Shown: positions 1 to 8,864 of the stretch, in pieces
Numbering within the stretch: the first letter of the stretch is position 1
Layout of the letters: the number at the start of each line of letters is the position of its first letter
Assembly (NCBI GenBank): GCA_035452965.1
Contig: DAOTCE010000003.1
Coordinates: 268,149-332,148, forward strand
Reading direction: 5' to 3'
Length of the DNA: 64,000 nucleotides
Source: Candidatus Paceibacterota bacterium
Lineage (GTDB): Bacteria > Verrucomicrobiota > Verrucomicrobiia > Limisphaerales > UBA8199
Position numbers and translations under genes: made by a program
Notes under the pieces: generated by a model
What the model was told of the DNA's origin: nothing
Database searches by the model: none
The model's input: the letters and a program-made list of their open reading frames with translations, nothing else

Positions 1-10
1 GACGGAGGTT

Positions 11-856
11 GTGAAGCACGCAAAGACCTTGATTGGGCTGCTGGTTACGTGTCTGCTGGTTCTCTTGATGTTTCGCTGGTTTGAACATAGCCAGGTTTAT
101 CACCCGGACCGGGCGCTGACCGCCACCGGCGCCGAATTGGGCCGGGCTTTCGAGGACGTGCAGTTTCAAACCAGTGACGGGATCAGGCTAAATGGCTGGT
201 TCTTTCCGGCGAATACAAATTCGTCGCGCGCGCGCTTGTCCATGTTGCTGTGCCACGGCAACGCCGGCAATATTGGCCATCGGCTTGACACCGCCGCTGC
301 ATTGCTGGCAACCGGGGTGAACGTCTTCGTATTCGACTACCGTGGCTACGGTCGGAGCCAGGGCCGGCCCGGCGAAGAGGGGACGTATTTGGATGCACAG
401 GCAGCCCACCGGTGGCTGTGCCAGCGAGGATTCTCCGGCACGAACATCATCGCGTTCGGTGAGTCACTCGGCGGGGGCATCGCGACGGAACTCGCGATGC
501 GCGAACCAGTGGGCGGCCTGGTCCTGCAAAGCACGTTCACCAGCATCCCGGACATCGGTGCGGAGTTGTTCCCGTGGCTGCCGGTGCGCTGGCTGGCAAC
601 CATTCGCTACGACACCCACAGCAAGCTGCCGCGTCTGAAAGTCCCTGTGCTGGTCATGCACAGCCGGATGGATGAGATTGTGCCATTTCACCACGGGGAA
701 CGGAACTTTGCCGCCGCCAACGAGCCCAGGCTCTTTTGGGAACTGCGCGGCGATCATAACAATCCCCTAGCCGACATGACGCACTTCCGCACCGGCCTGG
801 AGGAGTTTCTGGCCCTGATCGAGGCTGGCGCAACAATGGGCGCGAAGCCGTTCTAA
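11..856 (+). CDS. Membrane-anchored alpha/beta hydrolase (BEM46/S33-like)
   Basis: Probable serine hydrolase of the alpha/beta-hydrolase superfamily; the substrate is unknown. Residues 5-22 form one hydrophobic segment, so the enzyme is probably tethered to the inner membrane with its catalytic domain outside the cytoplasm. An HGNAGN oxyanion-hole motif lies near residue 82, the nucleophile elbow GESLGGG has Ser152, and Asp221 (SRMDEIVP) and His249 (GDHN) complete a plausible triad. Its length of about 281 residues is normal for BEM46-type hydrolases. The GTG start at 11 follows GGAGG with only 2 bases between. The frame is open to the window edge, so the true start could lie upstream. Family call is firm; function is not. 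Confidence 0.85.
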   Translation: MKHAKTLIGLLVTCLLVLLMFRWFEHSQVYHPDRALTATGAELGRAFEDVQFQTSDGIRLNGWFFPANTNSSRARLSMLLCHGNAGNIGHRLDTAAALLATGVNVFVFDYRGYGRSQGRPGEEGTYLDAQAAHRWLCQRGFSGTNIIAFGESLGGGIATELAMREPVGGLVLQSTFTSIPDIGAELFPWLPVRWLATIRYDTHSKLPRLKVPVLVMHSRMDEIVPFHHGERNFAAANEPRLFWELRGDHNNPLADMTHFRTGLEEFLALIEAGATMGAKPF

Positions 857-954
857 TTTGCCGCGGGCAGCTGAGCTTTCCGGCGTCGGCTGCCAGGTTT
901 TTGCCGCTTGATTCCGCCGCGCAAACCCGGCCTACTGTAAGGCATCTTCGACGC

Positions 955-2232
955 ATGAAAGCTCACGCCTTATCCGAACTGGGCCGCCGCACGGAAGAAC
1001 CGCCGATTTCATGGCTGATGGCCTCGGCGCTCGCCCGGGCACAACTTATCTCCCTGGCCGCGGGCTTTACTGACAATGAGTCGCTACCGCTCAAGGAGGT
1101 GCGTCAGCTGCTGAAAGAAATGCTGAGCACGCCGCAAACCGGCCAGGCGGCCCTGCAATACGGCACGACCGCAGGCGACGATGTCTTGCGGAAGCTCACC
1201 TCGCACCGGCTGCAATTGTTGGACGGTACGCCTGCAGCCTGGCGCGCATATTCGTCCGATCGGATGATCATCAGCAACGGCTCGCAGCAGATGCTCTACA
1301 TGGTTACCGAGGCGCTATGCGATCCGGGCGACCTCGTGCTGGTGGAGGATCCCAGCTACTTCGTCTATCTCGGCATCCTGCAGAGTCACGGGGTCCGCGC
1401 CCGCGGCATCCGAATGGAGCAGGATGGGCTGAATCTGGCGCGCTTGGAGGCGGTGCTCGCAGCCCTGAAACGCAGCGGGGAATTGCGCCGGGTGAAGATG
1501 CTCTACCTCGTCAGCTACTATCAGAATCCAACCGGCCGCACGACGAATTACGCGAAGAAAGCCGGTGCGCTCAAGCTGCTGCGGCAATACGAACCGGCGG
1601 CGGGGCATCCCATTTACCTGCTCGAAGACGCGGCCTACCGCGAGTTGCGGTTCGAGGGCGACGACGTGAAATCCGCGCTGGCCATCAAGGGTAGCAGCGA
1701 GCGGGTCATCTACTCGGGTACTTACAGCAAACCATTTGCGACTGGCACACGCGTGGGCTTTGGCCTCATGCCGGAACCGGTCTTCACCGCCGTGTTGCGC
1801 ATCAAGGGCAATCACGATTTTGGCTCGTCCAACCTGTTGCAGCAACTGCTCGCGCGCGCGCTAATGTCAGGCCTGTACCAGAAGCACCTGGTCGTGCTGC
1901 GCAGGCGTTACGCGCACAAGGCGCGCCTGATGCGGGAGGCCATCCGACAGCATTTCCCCGCCGCGGTTGAGTCATGGGAACCGGCCGGGGGATTGTACTT
2001 CTGGGCACGACTCCCGCGGCGCCTCAAATCGGGAGTCGGCTCCAAAGTGTTTCGGCGGGCCCTGGCGAACGATGTACTGTATGTGCCGGGTGAACTCTGC
2101 TACGCGGATGACCCCACCCGCCGCAAGCCAAACCACGAAATGCGGCTGAGTTTCGGCAGCGCTTCCGAGGCGAAGGTGCGCAAAGGCATCGCGCGTCTCG
2201 GTGCGGTGTTCCGCGACTGCCTCGGGAAGTAA
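955..2232 (+). CDS. PLP-dependent aminotransferase, class I/II (MocR/LysN-like)
   Basis: Fold-type I aminotransferase resembling the catalytic half of MocR/GntR regulators and 2-aminoadipate aminotransferases, but without an N-terminal helix-turn-helix. Counting from the ATG at 955, the PLP lysine is about residue 259 in the YSGTYSKPFATGTR motif, Asp225 in YLLEDAAYR should contact the pyridine nitrogen, and an NPTGRT motif precedes it. I chose the ATG at 955 because the only upstream option, a TTG at 901, adds 18 residues with no family features; neither start has a strong ribosome site. The product is probably a cytoplasmic amino acid transaminase. The substrate cannot be read from sequence. 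Confidence 0.85.
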   Translation: MKAHALSELGRRTEEPPISWLMASALARAQLISLAAGFTDNESLPLKEVRQLLKEMLSTPQTGQAALQYGTTAGDDVLRKLTSHRLQLLDGTPAAWRAYSSDRMIISNGSQQMLYMVTEALCDPGDLVLVEDPSYFVYLGILQSHGVRARGIRMEQDGLNLARLEAVLAALKRSGELRRVKMLYLVSYYQNPTGRTTNYAKKAGALKLLRQYEPAAGHPIYLLEDAAYRELRFEGDDVKSALAIKGSSERVIYSGTYSKPFATGTRVGFGLMPEPVFTAVLRIKGNHDFGSSNLLQQLLARALMSGLYQKHLVVLRRRYAHKARLMREAIRQHFPAAVESWEPAGGLYFWARLPRRLKSGVGSKVFRRALANDVLYVPGELCYADDPTRRKPNHEMRLSFGSASEAKVRKGIARLGAVFRDCLGK

Positions 2233-2261
2233 TCCACACTCCTCCCCCGGGAACGTTGCGG

Positions 2262-2606
2262 CTAGCCGGGCGGCCAGCCCAGACCGCGTCCTCCCAGGAT
2301 ATGGCAGTGCAGGTGCGGCACAGCCTCACCGCCGTCCGGGCCGTTGTTAAACACCAGCCGGAAACCGGTTTGGGTCAGCCCCAGTTTGCCCGCCACTTCG
2401 GCTGCTTTGAGCAACAGATGCCCCAGCACCAGTTGGTCTTCCGGTCTGGCCTCCGCGATGCGTGGTATCGGCTTTCGGGGGATGACCAGCACGTGCACTG
2501 GGGCTTGGGGTCGGACGTCCTTGAATGCCACCACCTGGTCGTCTTCATAGACGATCGTGGCTGGCAGCTCCCGAGCGATGATCTTTTCGAACAGCGTCTT
2601 GTTCAT
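2262..2606 (-). CDS. HIT family (HINT-like) nucleotide hydrolase
   Basis: A 114-residue histidine-triad protein of the HINT branch, which hydrolyses nucleoside phosphoramidates such as AMP-lysine. The C-terminal triad HLHCHI places His98, His100 and His102, with the middle of the active site expected at His100, and is followed by LGGR. The length is that of a complete bacterial HINT protein. It is the last gene of a minus-strand unit after nrdR and an unknown gene, with a 15-base gap. The family assignment is secure; the physiological substrate is unknown. Confidence 0.93.
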   Translation of the reverse strand: MNKTLFEKIIARELPATIVYEDDQVVAFKDVRPQAPVHVLVIPRKPIPRIAEARPEDQLVLGHLLLKAAEVAGKLGLTQTGFRLVFNNGPDGGEAVPHLHCHILGGRGLGWPPG

Positions 2607-2621
2607 CCGGGCATGGCCCGC

Positions 2622-3179
2622 TCACTCCACCACCAACGCAACCTCCGCCGGGCCGGGTTGCGCACTGAGGCATTCACGCAGGTAGGCGACAATTTCACCT
2701 TCCAGGGTTCGGCAACGCCGGCTCCAGCGCCGCGCGCCGGCGAGATGCTTGACACAGCCGCGCAAGCCATGGAACCGCAGCGCGCGCGGCGATTGCTGCA
2801 AGTGCCGCTGCAATTCGGCCCGCAAGCGCGGGAAGAAGAACAGCTCGCGCCCCTGGCCGGATTCATGAGCCAGCCGGCACAAATCGGACTCCAGCACGTT
2901 CGAGGCGGACTTGGGTGGGGGAGGAACCTGCGCTGTGGCCGCGAAGCCGCGCAGCACTTTCTCCAGGGCGCGCGCGAACTCGCTGGCGGACACGGATTGC
3001 CGGCCCAGCTCGTGTTTGAAGTAATGAAAGACCGCCTTGGTGGCTTGCTGGACAAACTCGGAGTCAAACAGCCCTCCCGCGTCGCTCGCCAGTTGCACGC
3101 CGACCGTGTCGGCGGAACAGGGGATGCATTCCCCGTTGGCCATCTCGAAGAGCAGGCAATCTGAGCTGAACGCAATCAT
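2622..3179 (-). CDS. Conserved-looking hypothetical protein between nrdR and HIT
   Basis: I do not recognise this 185-residue protein. It has no signal peptide and no clear membrane segment. The N-terminal part (to about residue 78) looks like a mixed alpha/beta fold ending in a FHYFKHELGR helix, then a proline-rich linker (PPPPKS), then an Arg- and Cys-containing helical half. The start overlaps the nrdR stop in an ATGA arrangement, implying translational coupling to nrdR. That coupling, and the absence of a competing frame with family features, is the main reason to call it real. A ribonucleotide-metabolism role would be a guess from position alone. Confidence 0.7.
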   Translation of the reverse strand: MIAFSSDCLLFEMANGECIPCSADTVGVQLASDAGGLFDSEFVQQATKAVFHYFKHELGRQSVSASEFARALEKVLRGFAATAQVPPPPKSASNVLESDLCRLAHESGQGRELFFFPRLRAELQRHLQQSPRALRFHGLRGCVKHLAGARRWSRRCRTLEGEIVAYLRECLSAQPGPAEVALVVE

Positions 3180-3631
3180 GCTCTTTCCCCCAACTTCTTC
3201 ACTTCCTGCACGAAGTCCGTTGCTTCCTGGAAGCGGCGGTAGACGCTGGCGAAGCGCACATACGCCACCTCGTCCAGCTCGCGCAACGCCCCCATCACCA
3301 GCTTTCCAATGACCTCGGCCGGAACTTCGCGCTCATACTTGTCGGTGACCTCGGTGACGATTCGCTCGACCAGGTCCTCGATCACCTTGGAACTGATCGG
3401 GCGCTTCTGGCAGGCTTTCTTGATCCCCGACAGGAGTTTATCCTTCGAGAATTCCTCCCGGCGGCCATCGTGCTTCAGCACCAGCAAGCCTGACTGCTCG
3501 ATCTCCTCATAGGTCGTGAACCGGTGACCGCAGGCAATACACTCGCGTCGGCGGCGTATTGTTGCGCCTTCCCGGGAGGCCCGGGAATCAATCACCTTAT
3601 CGTCCTGACAACCGCACTTGGGACATCGCAT
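3176..3631 (-). CDS. nrdR: Transcriptional repressor NrdR
   Basis: Zinc-ribbon plus ATP-cone repressor of ribonucleotide reductase genes. The N-terminal ribbon uses Cys3, Cys6, Cys31 and Cys34 (MRCPKC and CIACGHRF). The ATP-cone that senses ATP/dATP follows from about residue 49 (VLKHDGRREEF) to about 140. At 151 residues it is full length for the family. It leads a minus-strand operon and overlaps the next gene by 4 bases. No ribonucleotide reductase gene is in this window, so its targets are elsewhere. Confidence 0.97.
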   Translation of the reverse strand: MRCPKCGCQDDKVIDSRASREGATIRRRRECIACGHRFTTYEEIEQSGLLVLKHDGRREEFSKDKLLSGIKKACQKRPISSKVIEDLVERIVTEVTDKYEREVPAEVIGKLVMGALRELDEVAYVRFASVYRRFQEATDFVQEVKKLGERA

Positions 3632-3727
3632 ACAGGCATAGCCACTGCTAATTGTGGCGACCAGATTTGTACCACACTAAATCTTGGGGTGTCAAGTCTC
3701 CCCCCTGCGATTTCCCGAAGCCACGGG

Positions 3728-4657
3728 TTAGAATACTTGCGGGACCCCTTCTTCCAGCATTCGCACTTTGTGCGTGAGGCCTTGCTCGGCGGCTACTTGC
3801 CGGAGCCAGCGAGGCGGTTCGTCCAGGTCCTCGAACGAGAGCCGGAAAGTGCCGTAGTGCATCGGCACCAGCCATCGGGCATGAAGGTCTTTGAAGGCTT
3901 TGATGGACTCGTCTGGTCCCATGTGCAGGTGGCGAAAGGTCTCCGGATGGTAGGCCCCGATAGGCAGGAGCGCGATCTCCGGCCGGCAGTGCTTTCGGAT
4001 CTCCTTGAAACCGTCGAAGTAAGCGCTGTCCCCGGCGTGGTATATGCGCCGGCCCTGGTGCTCGAGGACAAAACCGCCGTAGCCGCGCTGATGATCGCGC
4101 AGGACGCGCGCGCCCCAGTGTTTGGAGGGAGTCAGCGTCACTTGCCAGTCACGCTGGGAGAAACTCTCCCACCACTCCAATTCGACCACGCGGCCGAACC
4201 CGAGGTTGTGGGCGAGGTCTCCAACGCCCCACGGCATGATTCCGATTTTCGGATGGGGCAGCCGGCGCAGGGTGCGCTTGTGGAAATGATCAAAGTGCGC
4301 GTGCGTCAACAGCACGAGGTCAATCGGCGGCAGGTGTTTGAGGCGGAGGCCGGAGCGCTTGACGCGCTTGAGCAGAAACAGCCAGTTGGCGAAGTTGGGG
4401 TCAATGAGGACGTTCAGATCCGTGAACTGGAGCAGGAACGAGGCATGCCCGATCCAAGTGATAGCGACCTGCCCGCGTGTCAATTTGGGGAAAGCCGGGC
4501 GCTGGGGACGACCGGTGCGCCGCGTCAGGAGTGCCTTCCAGACCATCTCGCGAAAGAACGTCCGCGGGTTGAAGTGCCGGGCTGGGGTCAGTTCTTTTAA
4601 GGAACTCGGGAGCGGCTGACGGCCCAACTGCGGACGATACGGGGCGTGTTTCTTCAT
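3728..4657 (-). CDS. MBL-fold metallo-hydrolase, NAPE-PLD-like
   Basis: A metallo-beta-lactamase-fold hydrolase of the branch that contains N-acyl-phosphatidylethanolamine phospholipase D and UlaG-like enzymes. The strand-turn ITWIGHASFLL and the metal motif THAHFDHFH (residues about 117-125) are visible. Further likely ligands are HAGDSAYF and the late MHYGTF. The length of 309 residues fits the NAPE-PLD-like group. There is no signal peptide, so it is probably cytoplasmic. The substrate (phospholipid, lactone or other ester) cannot be decided. A long open frame on the opposite strand across this gene is an antisense shadow. Confidence 0.88.
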   Translation of the reverse strand: MKKHAPYRPQLGRQPLPSSLKELTPARHFNPRTFFREMVWKALLTRRTGRPQRPAFPKLTRGQVAITWIGHASFLLQFTDLNVLIDPNFANWLFLLKRVKRSGLRLKHLPPIDLVLLTHAHFDHFHKRTLRRLPHPKIGIMPWGVGDLAHNLGFGRVVELEWWESFSQRDWQVTLTPSKHWGARVLRDHQRGYGGFVLEHQGRRIYHAGDSAYFDGFKEIRKHCRPEIALLPIGAYHPETFRHLHMGPDESIKAFKDLHARWLVPMHYGTFRLSFEDLDEPPRWLRQVAAEQGLTHKVRMLEEGVPQVF

Positions 4658-4755
4658 AACCCACTGACAATCCTAGTGGTACTGCGCATTGAATAAAACT
4701 CAATTTGGCCCGTCGTACTGTTGTCGGTCATATTATACAACTCGAAAGGTAAATT

Positions 4756-5157
4756 ATGAAGAAGATGATTCTGAGTATGACAATTCTGGCAATTGCCGCG
4801 GCAGGGGCTCAGACCGTCTGGGCCGGCGGCCACCACGGTGGTTGCGGCGGAGGCGGATGGAGTACCGCAGCCGCGGTGGTGGGCGGCGTGACGGCCGGAT
4901 TGATTGTCGGGCAGGCCCTGGCCCCGCGCCCGAGTTACTATGTCGCGCCGGCGCCCGTATGTTACCCCGCGATGGGCTACGGCTATACGTACTATGCCGC
5001 GCCTCCGGTCCGGCCCGCGGTTGTTTACCCCGCACCAGTTCCAGTCGTCTACGCCGCACCGGCTCCAGCGGTGGTATATCGTCCCCCGGTGTGCGTGGCT
5101 CGCCCGGTGGTGAGCTTTAGCTTCGGCTACGGTGGCCATCGTCGCGGCTACTGGTGA
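4756..5157 (+). CDS. Small secreted Gly/Tyr/Pro-rich protein
   Basis: A 133-residue protein with a clear signal peptide (MKK, hydrophobic core, cut near AQTVWA-G). It continues as a glycine/histidine-rich stretch, a short hydrophobic segment with small residues (about 38-54), and a low-complexity tail of Pro, Tyr, Val and Ala ending in GYGGHRRGYW. A GAAAGG ribosome site sits 8-13 bases before the ATG. The composition suggests a surface or envelope structural protein that may self-associate. I know no specific family. Its stop codon overlaps the GTG start of the next gene, a carbonic anhydrase homologue, an unexpected coupling. Confidence 0.78.
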   Translation: MKKMILSMTILAIAAAGAQTVWAGGHHGGCGGGGWSTAAAVVGGVTAGLIVGQALAPRPSYYVAPAPVCYPAMGYGYTYYAAPPVRPAVVYPAPVPVVYAAPAPAVVYRPPVCVARPVVSFSFGYGGHRRGYW

Positions 5158-5696
5158 AAAATCGGCTCGACACGTTCCTGCGTAAGAAGCCGGCTCTGGG
5201 CAAAGGTGTGTATATCGCCCAGGGCGCCGTTGTCCTGGGGGACGTGACCCTGGGCGATCGTTCCAGCGTCTGGTGCAACGCGGTTTTGCGAGCGGACATC
5301 AACCGCATCGTCATCGGCCACTGCTCCAACATCCAGGATAACGCGGTTCTGCATCTGGCGGAGGAACTGCCTTGCATTCTGGGCAACTACGTTACCGTGG
5401 GCCACGGCGCCATCGTTCACGCGTGCGCGATCGCCGACGAGGTGCTGGTAGGCATGGGCTCGACCATTCTCGATGGCGCAATAGTCGGCGAGCAATCCAT
5501 CATCGGCGCCGGGGCAGTGGTCACGTCCGGCATGCAGATTCCTGCCGGCTCGCTGGTGCTGGGTGTGCCCGGCAGAGTTGTGCGCAAATTGACGCCGCAG
5601 GAACGGGCGGATTTGAAAGTCATGGCTGAAAAGTACGTGCACGCCACCGCTTACTACCTCGAGAATACGATCAACCTCTCGGCGTCGCTGCAATAG
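5154..5696 (+). CDS. Gamma-class carbonic anhydrase family protein
   Basis: A left-handed beta-helix hexapeptide-repeat protein of the gamma carbonic anhydrase/YrdA group, expected to work as a trimer with zinc at subunit interfaces. His67 (NAVLHLAE), His84 and His89 (VGHGAIVHAC) match the three zinc ligands, and the family's NIQD motif precedes them. The 180-residue length is typical. The GTG start overlaps the upstream stop as GTGA, which suggests coupled translation. Many family members lack measured carbonic anhydrase activity, so the catalytic role is inferred. Confidence 0.92.
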   Translation: MKNRLDTFLRKKPALGKGVYIAQGAVVLGDVTLGDRSSVWCNAVLRADINRIVIGHCSNIQDNAVLHLAEELPCILGNYVTVGHGAIVHACAIADEVLVGMGSTILDGAIVGEQSIIGAGAVVTSGMQIPAGSLVLGVPGRVVRKLTPQERADLKVMAEKYVHATAYYLENTINLSASLQ

Positions 5697-5805
5697 TAGC
5701 CCGGCGGCACTTTCGGGGGTTGGCATTCATGCCCGGCGCAGCCCGTGGCGAGGGATAACATCGTCGCGTTGGGCGGGCGGCCCAGCCAGCTCTGATCACC
5801 GCGGG

Positions 5806-8610
5806 TTACGGCGCGCGGTACAGGAAGACTTTCAGGCGGTCCGACCAGGGCCCGGTCCCAGCCGGGCTGGAACCGCGCACCCACCAGAGATACGTCCCGG
5901 CCCCCATCCCGGGCACGTCCACCGCGAAGGTGCCGGTTGTGGGGTCCACTACCGACTCCGTCAGCGTGAACCAGCGGTTAACAAACAAGGCCCCATTTCG
6001 CTCGATGTACACTTCATAACTGGTCGCCGCCCGGTCCGCCCTCCAAGTGAGACGCTGAGTTCCACTGACCGCCACCACCCCGGAAGGTGAAAGCGGCACA
6101 ATGTTGCCCGGCGCGGTAGCCTGAACAGCGAAGGAGGAATTTGTGGACCAGGAGCCAATCCCGGCTGCGTCGCACGCCTGAACCGCCCACGTATAATTGC
6201 CCGTCGGCAGATCGGCGGAGGCGGTCCAGTTCGTCGCCCCCTCGACCCATTGCTCAAGGTAACGGCTCCCGTCGCGGTCAATTGAAACGAGATACTTGGC
6301 GGCGACGGGTTCAGATAGCGTCCAGGAGAACTGCGGGCGGGCGGATTGAAGGGTGGCGTTGTCCAGCGGCATGGCCAGCGCAACGGCTCCCGGCACCGGC
6401 GCCTCCTGGGTGATGGTGCAACTGACGTTGGTCCCGTTACCGTTGACGGTTACCGTGCCCAGCCGGGCCGCGCCGGTATTCGGCTCGACCACCAATGTGC
6501 CCGTGTAGGCCCCGCTGCCTTGGGTGGCGCTGAGCAGCACCCACTCCGGTGCGTCAATGGTCCACGTGCAACTGCTCCCGGTGCCGATCACAAACGCACC
6601 GCTGGCAGCGTTGGCGCTGAACGCGGTCGGGCTCAGGTTGAGCGCATAAGTGCAAACGGCCGGCCGAGAAGGCACATGGGTGACTGTGACCGTGAAGGTG
6701 CGGGAGAAAGTGTTAAAGCTCGCGCCACCATCGTTGACGGTGATGGTGATGGTGGCCGAGCCATAGGCATTAGTGACCGGTGCAAAGGTGATCGAGCCCG
6801 TGGCGCTGGGGCTTATATAGGCAACCGTTGGAGCCGGGATGAGACCCGCGTTACTGGAGGAGGCGATAACGGTCAAGGTCTGGTTCTCGTTGGTGGCGCC
6901 GGCGCTGATGCCGGAAAGGGCGATGGTTTGAGGTCCGGCGTTTTCGTCAATCGTGACGCTGGTCAGCGCATTAAGCGTGGGCGGTTGGTTCACCGAATTG
7001 ACGGTGACGGTGAAGGAGCGGGAGACGACGTTGTTGCTGGCGGCGCTGTCGTTCACTGTGACGGTAATTGTGGCAGAACCGGAGGCAAGAGCGACGGGCG
7101 TGAAAGCGATTGACCCGGTGTGGTTGGGGGTAGTGTAGGTGACCTTTGGAGTCGGAATCAGACTCGGGTCACTGGAGGTGGCAGTGACGACCAGCGTCTG
7201 GTATTCGTTCGGCGCGCCCGCGCTAATGCCGGTGAGGTTGACGGTCTGGAGCCCGGCACTTTCGTTGAGGGCGAGATCGCTCAGCGGGTCGAGCGTAGGA
7301 GCCTGGTTGACTGGGGTCACGTTGACGGTGAAGGTGCGGGCGACGAGGTTGTTGCTGGCGCCGCCGTCGTTGACGGTCACGGTGATGTTGGCGGAACCGT
7401 TGGCGAGGAGGACCGGCCTGAAGGTCAGTGAGCCTGTGGGGTTGGGGCTCGTGTAATGGATTGTCGGATTCGGGATGATACTCGTGTCATCGGATACCGC
7501 GGTGATGGACAGGGTCTGGGTCTCGTTGGCAGCACCGGAGGTGATGCCGGAAAGGGCGATGGTCTGCAAGGGGGCATCCTCGTCTATGGTGACATCGGCT
7601 GGCCGGTCGAGCGTGGGTTGCTGGTTGACCGGGGCAACAGTGACCGTGAAGGTGCGTGAAACAATGTTGTTGCTCACGCCGTCGTCATTGACGGTGACGG
7701 TGATGGTAGCCGAGCCATTCGCTGTGGCGACCGGGGTGAACGAGATGGAGCCGCTGGCGTTGGGGCTGGTGTAGTTGACCGTGGGATTGGGGATCAGGCT
7801 TGGGTTGCTGGAGGAGGCAATCACCGACAGTGTGTCGGCCTCATTGAGCGCGCCGGAGCCAATGCCGGAGAGGCTGACCGACTGGAGTCCGGCACCTTCG
7901 CTGACGGTGACATTGGCCAGCGCGTCGAGGGTGGGGGGCTGGTTCACTGGCAGGACGGAAGCCGTGAAGACGCGCGAGAACATGTTGTTGTTGGTGCTAC
8001 CATCGTTAACAGTAACCGTGATACTGGCCTGGCCATTCGCATAGGCAACGGGGTTGAGGGTGATCGTGCCTGTCTTATCGGGGCTGGTGTAGTTGACTGC
8101 CGGAGTCGGGATGAGCCCGGTGTTGCTGGAAGAGGCCGTAACCGTCAACGTCTGCACTTCGTCCGTGGCGCCCGACGTGATGCCGGACAAGTTGACAACC
8201 TGGGGTCCGGCATTCTCATTGAAAACGAGATTAATCACAGGATCGAGCGTAGGCGGCTGGTTTGAGCCACTCAGCGGAATCAGCGCCGAAGCCTCGGAGG
8301 AGAAGTCGCTCTTTAGGCCATAGGTATCAATGGCAAGGGCGGCGAAGAAATACATCGTGCCTCCAACCAGATTCGAGATAGTGAGCGTAGTATTGGTGCC
8401 AGCCGAAACGCTGTCAGAGTAGGTGCCGCTGGCCACTCCAAAGTGAATTTCGTACTCGGCAATTATGTTGGTGCCGGCGCTTGGGTTCCAGGTCAGCGTC
8501 ACTCTGCCGCCAGCCAACGAAGCTAAAGGGGTGTGGATGATGAACACGCCCCACAAAAGAGCGATAAGGCCCGCCCGCCTTACCCGATTGGAAAGGTCCG
8601 CAAACTTCAT
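5806..8610 (-). CDS. Large secreted multidomain protein: Fn3, five cadherin-like repeats, BACON-like, Fn3
   Basis: Exported repeat protein of about 934 residues. After a signal peptide (hydrophobic core ending SLAGG) come a fibronectin type III-like domain, five tandem domains of about 106 residues each opening with NQPPTL-like residues, a BACON-like domain (CTYALNLSPTAFS, SCTWTIDAPEW), and two more Fn3-like domains to the C-terminus. There is no catalytic motif and no recognisable sorting tag, so adhesion or a scaffold for surface polysaccharide contact is the likely role. I prefer the ATG at 8610, which has GGAG 10 bases upstream. Upstream ATGs at 8628 and 8640 would add only a few residues. 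Confidence 0.82.
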   Translation of the reverse strand: MKFADLSNRVRRAGLIALLWGVFIIHTPLASLAGGRVTLTWNPSAGTNIIAEYEIHFGVASGTYSDSVSAGTNTTLTISNLVGGTMYFFAALAIDTYGLKSDFSSEASALIPLSGSNQPPTLDPVINLVFNENAGPQVVNLSGITSGATDEVQTLTVTASSSNTGLIPTPAVNYTSPDKTGTITLNPVAYANGQASITVTVNDGSTNNNMFSRVFTASVLPVNQPPTLDALANVTVSEGAGLQSVSLSGIGSGALNEADTLSVIASSSNPSLIPNPTVNYTSPNASGSISFTPVATANGSATITVTVNDDGVSNNIVSRTFTVTVAPVNQQPTLDRPADVTIDEDAPLQTIALSGITSGAANETQTLSITAVSDDTSIIPNPTIHYTSPNPTGSLTFRPVLLANGSANITVTVNDGGASNNLVARTFTVNVTPVNQAPTLDPLSDLALNESAGLQTVNLTGISAGAPNEYQTLVVTATSSDPSLIPTPKVTYTTPNHTGSIAFTPVALASGSATITVTVNDSAASNNVVSRSFTVTVNSVNQPPTLNALTSVTIDENAGPQTIALSGISAGATNENQTLTVIASSSNAGLIPAPTVAYISPSATGSITFAPVTNAYGSATITITVNDGGASFNTFSRTFTVTVTHVPSRPAVCTYALNLSPTAFSANAASGAFVIGTGSSCTWTIDAPEWVLLSATQGSGAYTGTLVVEPNTGAARLGTVTVNGNGTNVSCTITQEAPVPGAVALAMPLDNATLQSARPQFSWTLSEPVAAKYLVSIDRDGSRYLEQWVEGATNWTASADLPTGNYTWAVQACDAAGIGSWSTNSSFAVQATAPGNIVPLSPSGVVAVSGTQRLTWRADRAATSYEVYIERNGALFVNRWFTLTESVVDPTTGTFAVDVPGMGAGTYLWWVRGSSPAGTGPWSDRLKVFLYRAP
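6690..8262 (-). repeat. Five in-gene tandem repeats of about 106 codons
   Basis: Five consecutive units of about 318 bp encode cadherin-like domains. Each starts with an Asn-Gln-(Pro/Gln/Ala)-Pro-Thr-Leu block and contains the recurring TLTV-A-SS and ATITVTVND signatures. Units differ by many substitutions, so this is an old duplication series rather than a recent expansion. Unit boundaries are approximate. Confidence 0.8.
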
Positions 8611-8864
8611 TGTACGGCTGCTCCGCATAAATGCTGCCAAGCCGGGGGTGGATTCCTTGAGTTGGGGGGCGTTTTGAGCTCAGTGCGGCTCCGCAAACAC
8701 TGCAGGCTCCGCGCGGTTCTGCGGCCTATCTTCCTTTTTTTCAGGTGCTTACAGGTCGAATCGGGGCGGCTGTCCCAGGCGGAATGTCTGGCATTGATCC
8801 CTCATAATCGCAAAGCGCCCAGCCCCTGTTGCTACCTTTTCAGACACGCTGTCTCGTAACCAAG

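Noticed and set aside
3524..4600. Long plus-strand open frame of 358 codons over the MBL hydrolase
   Set aside because: It is antisense to a protein with clear metal motifs; its translation has no family features and GC-rich codon bias makes long antisense frames common here.
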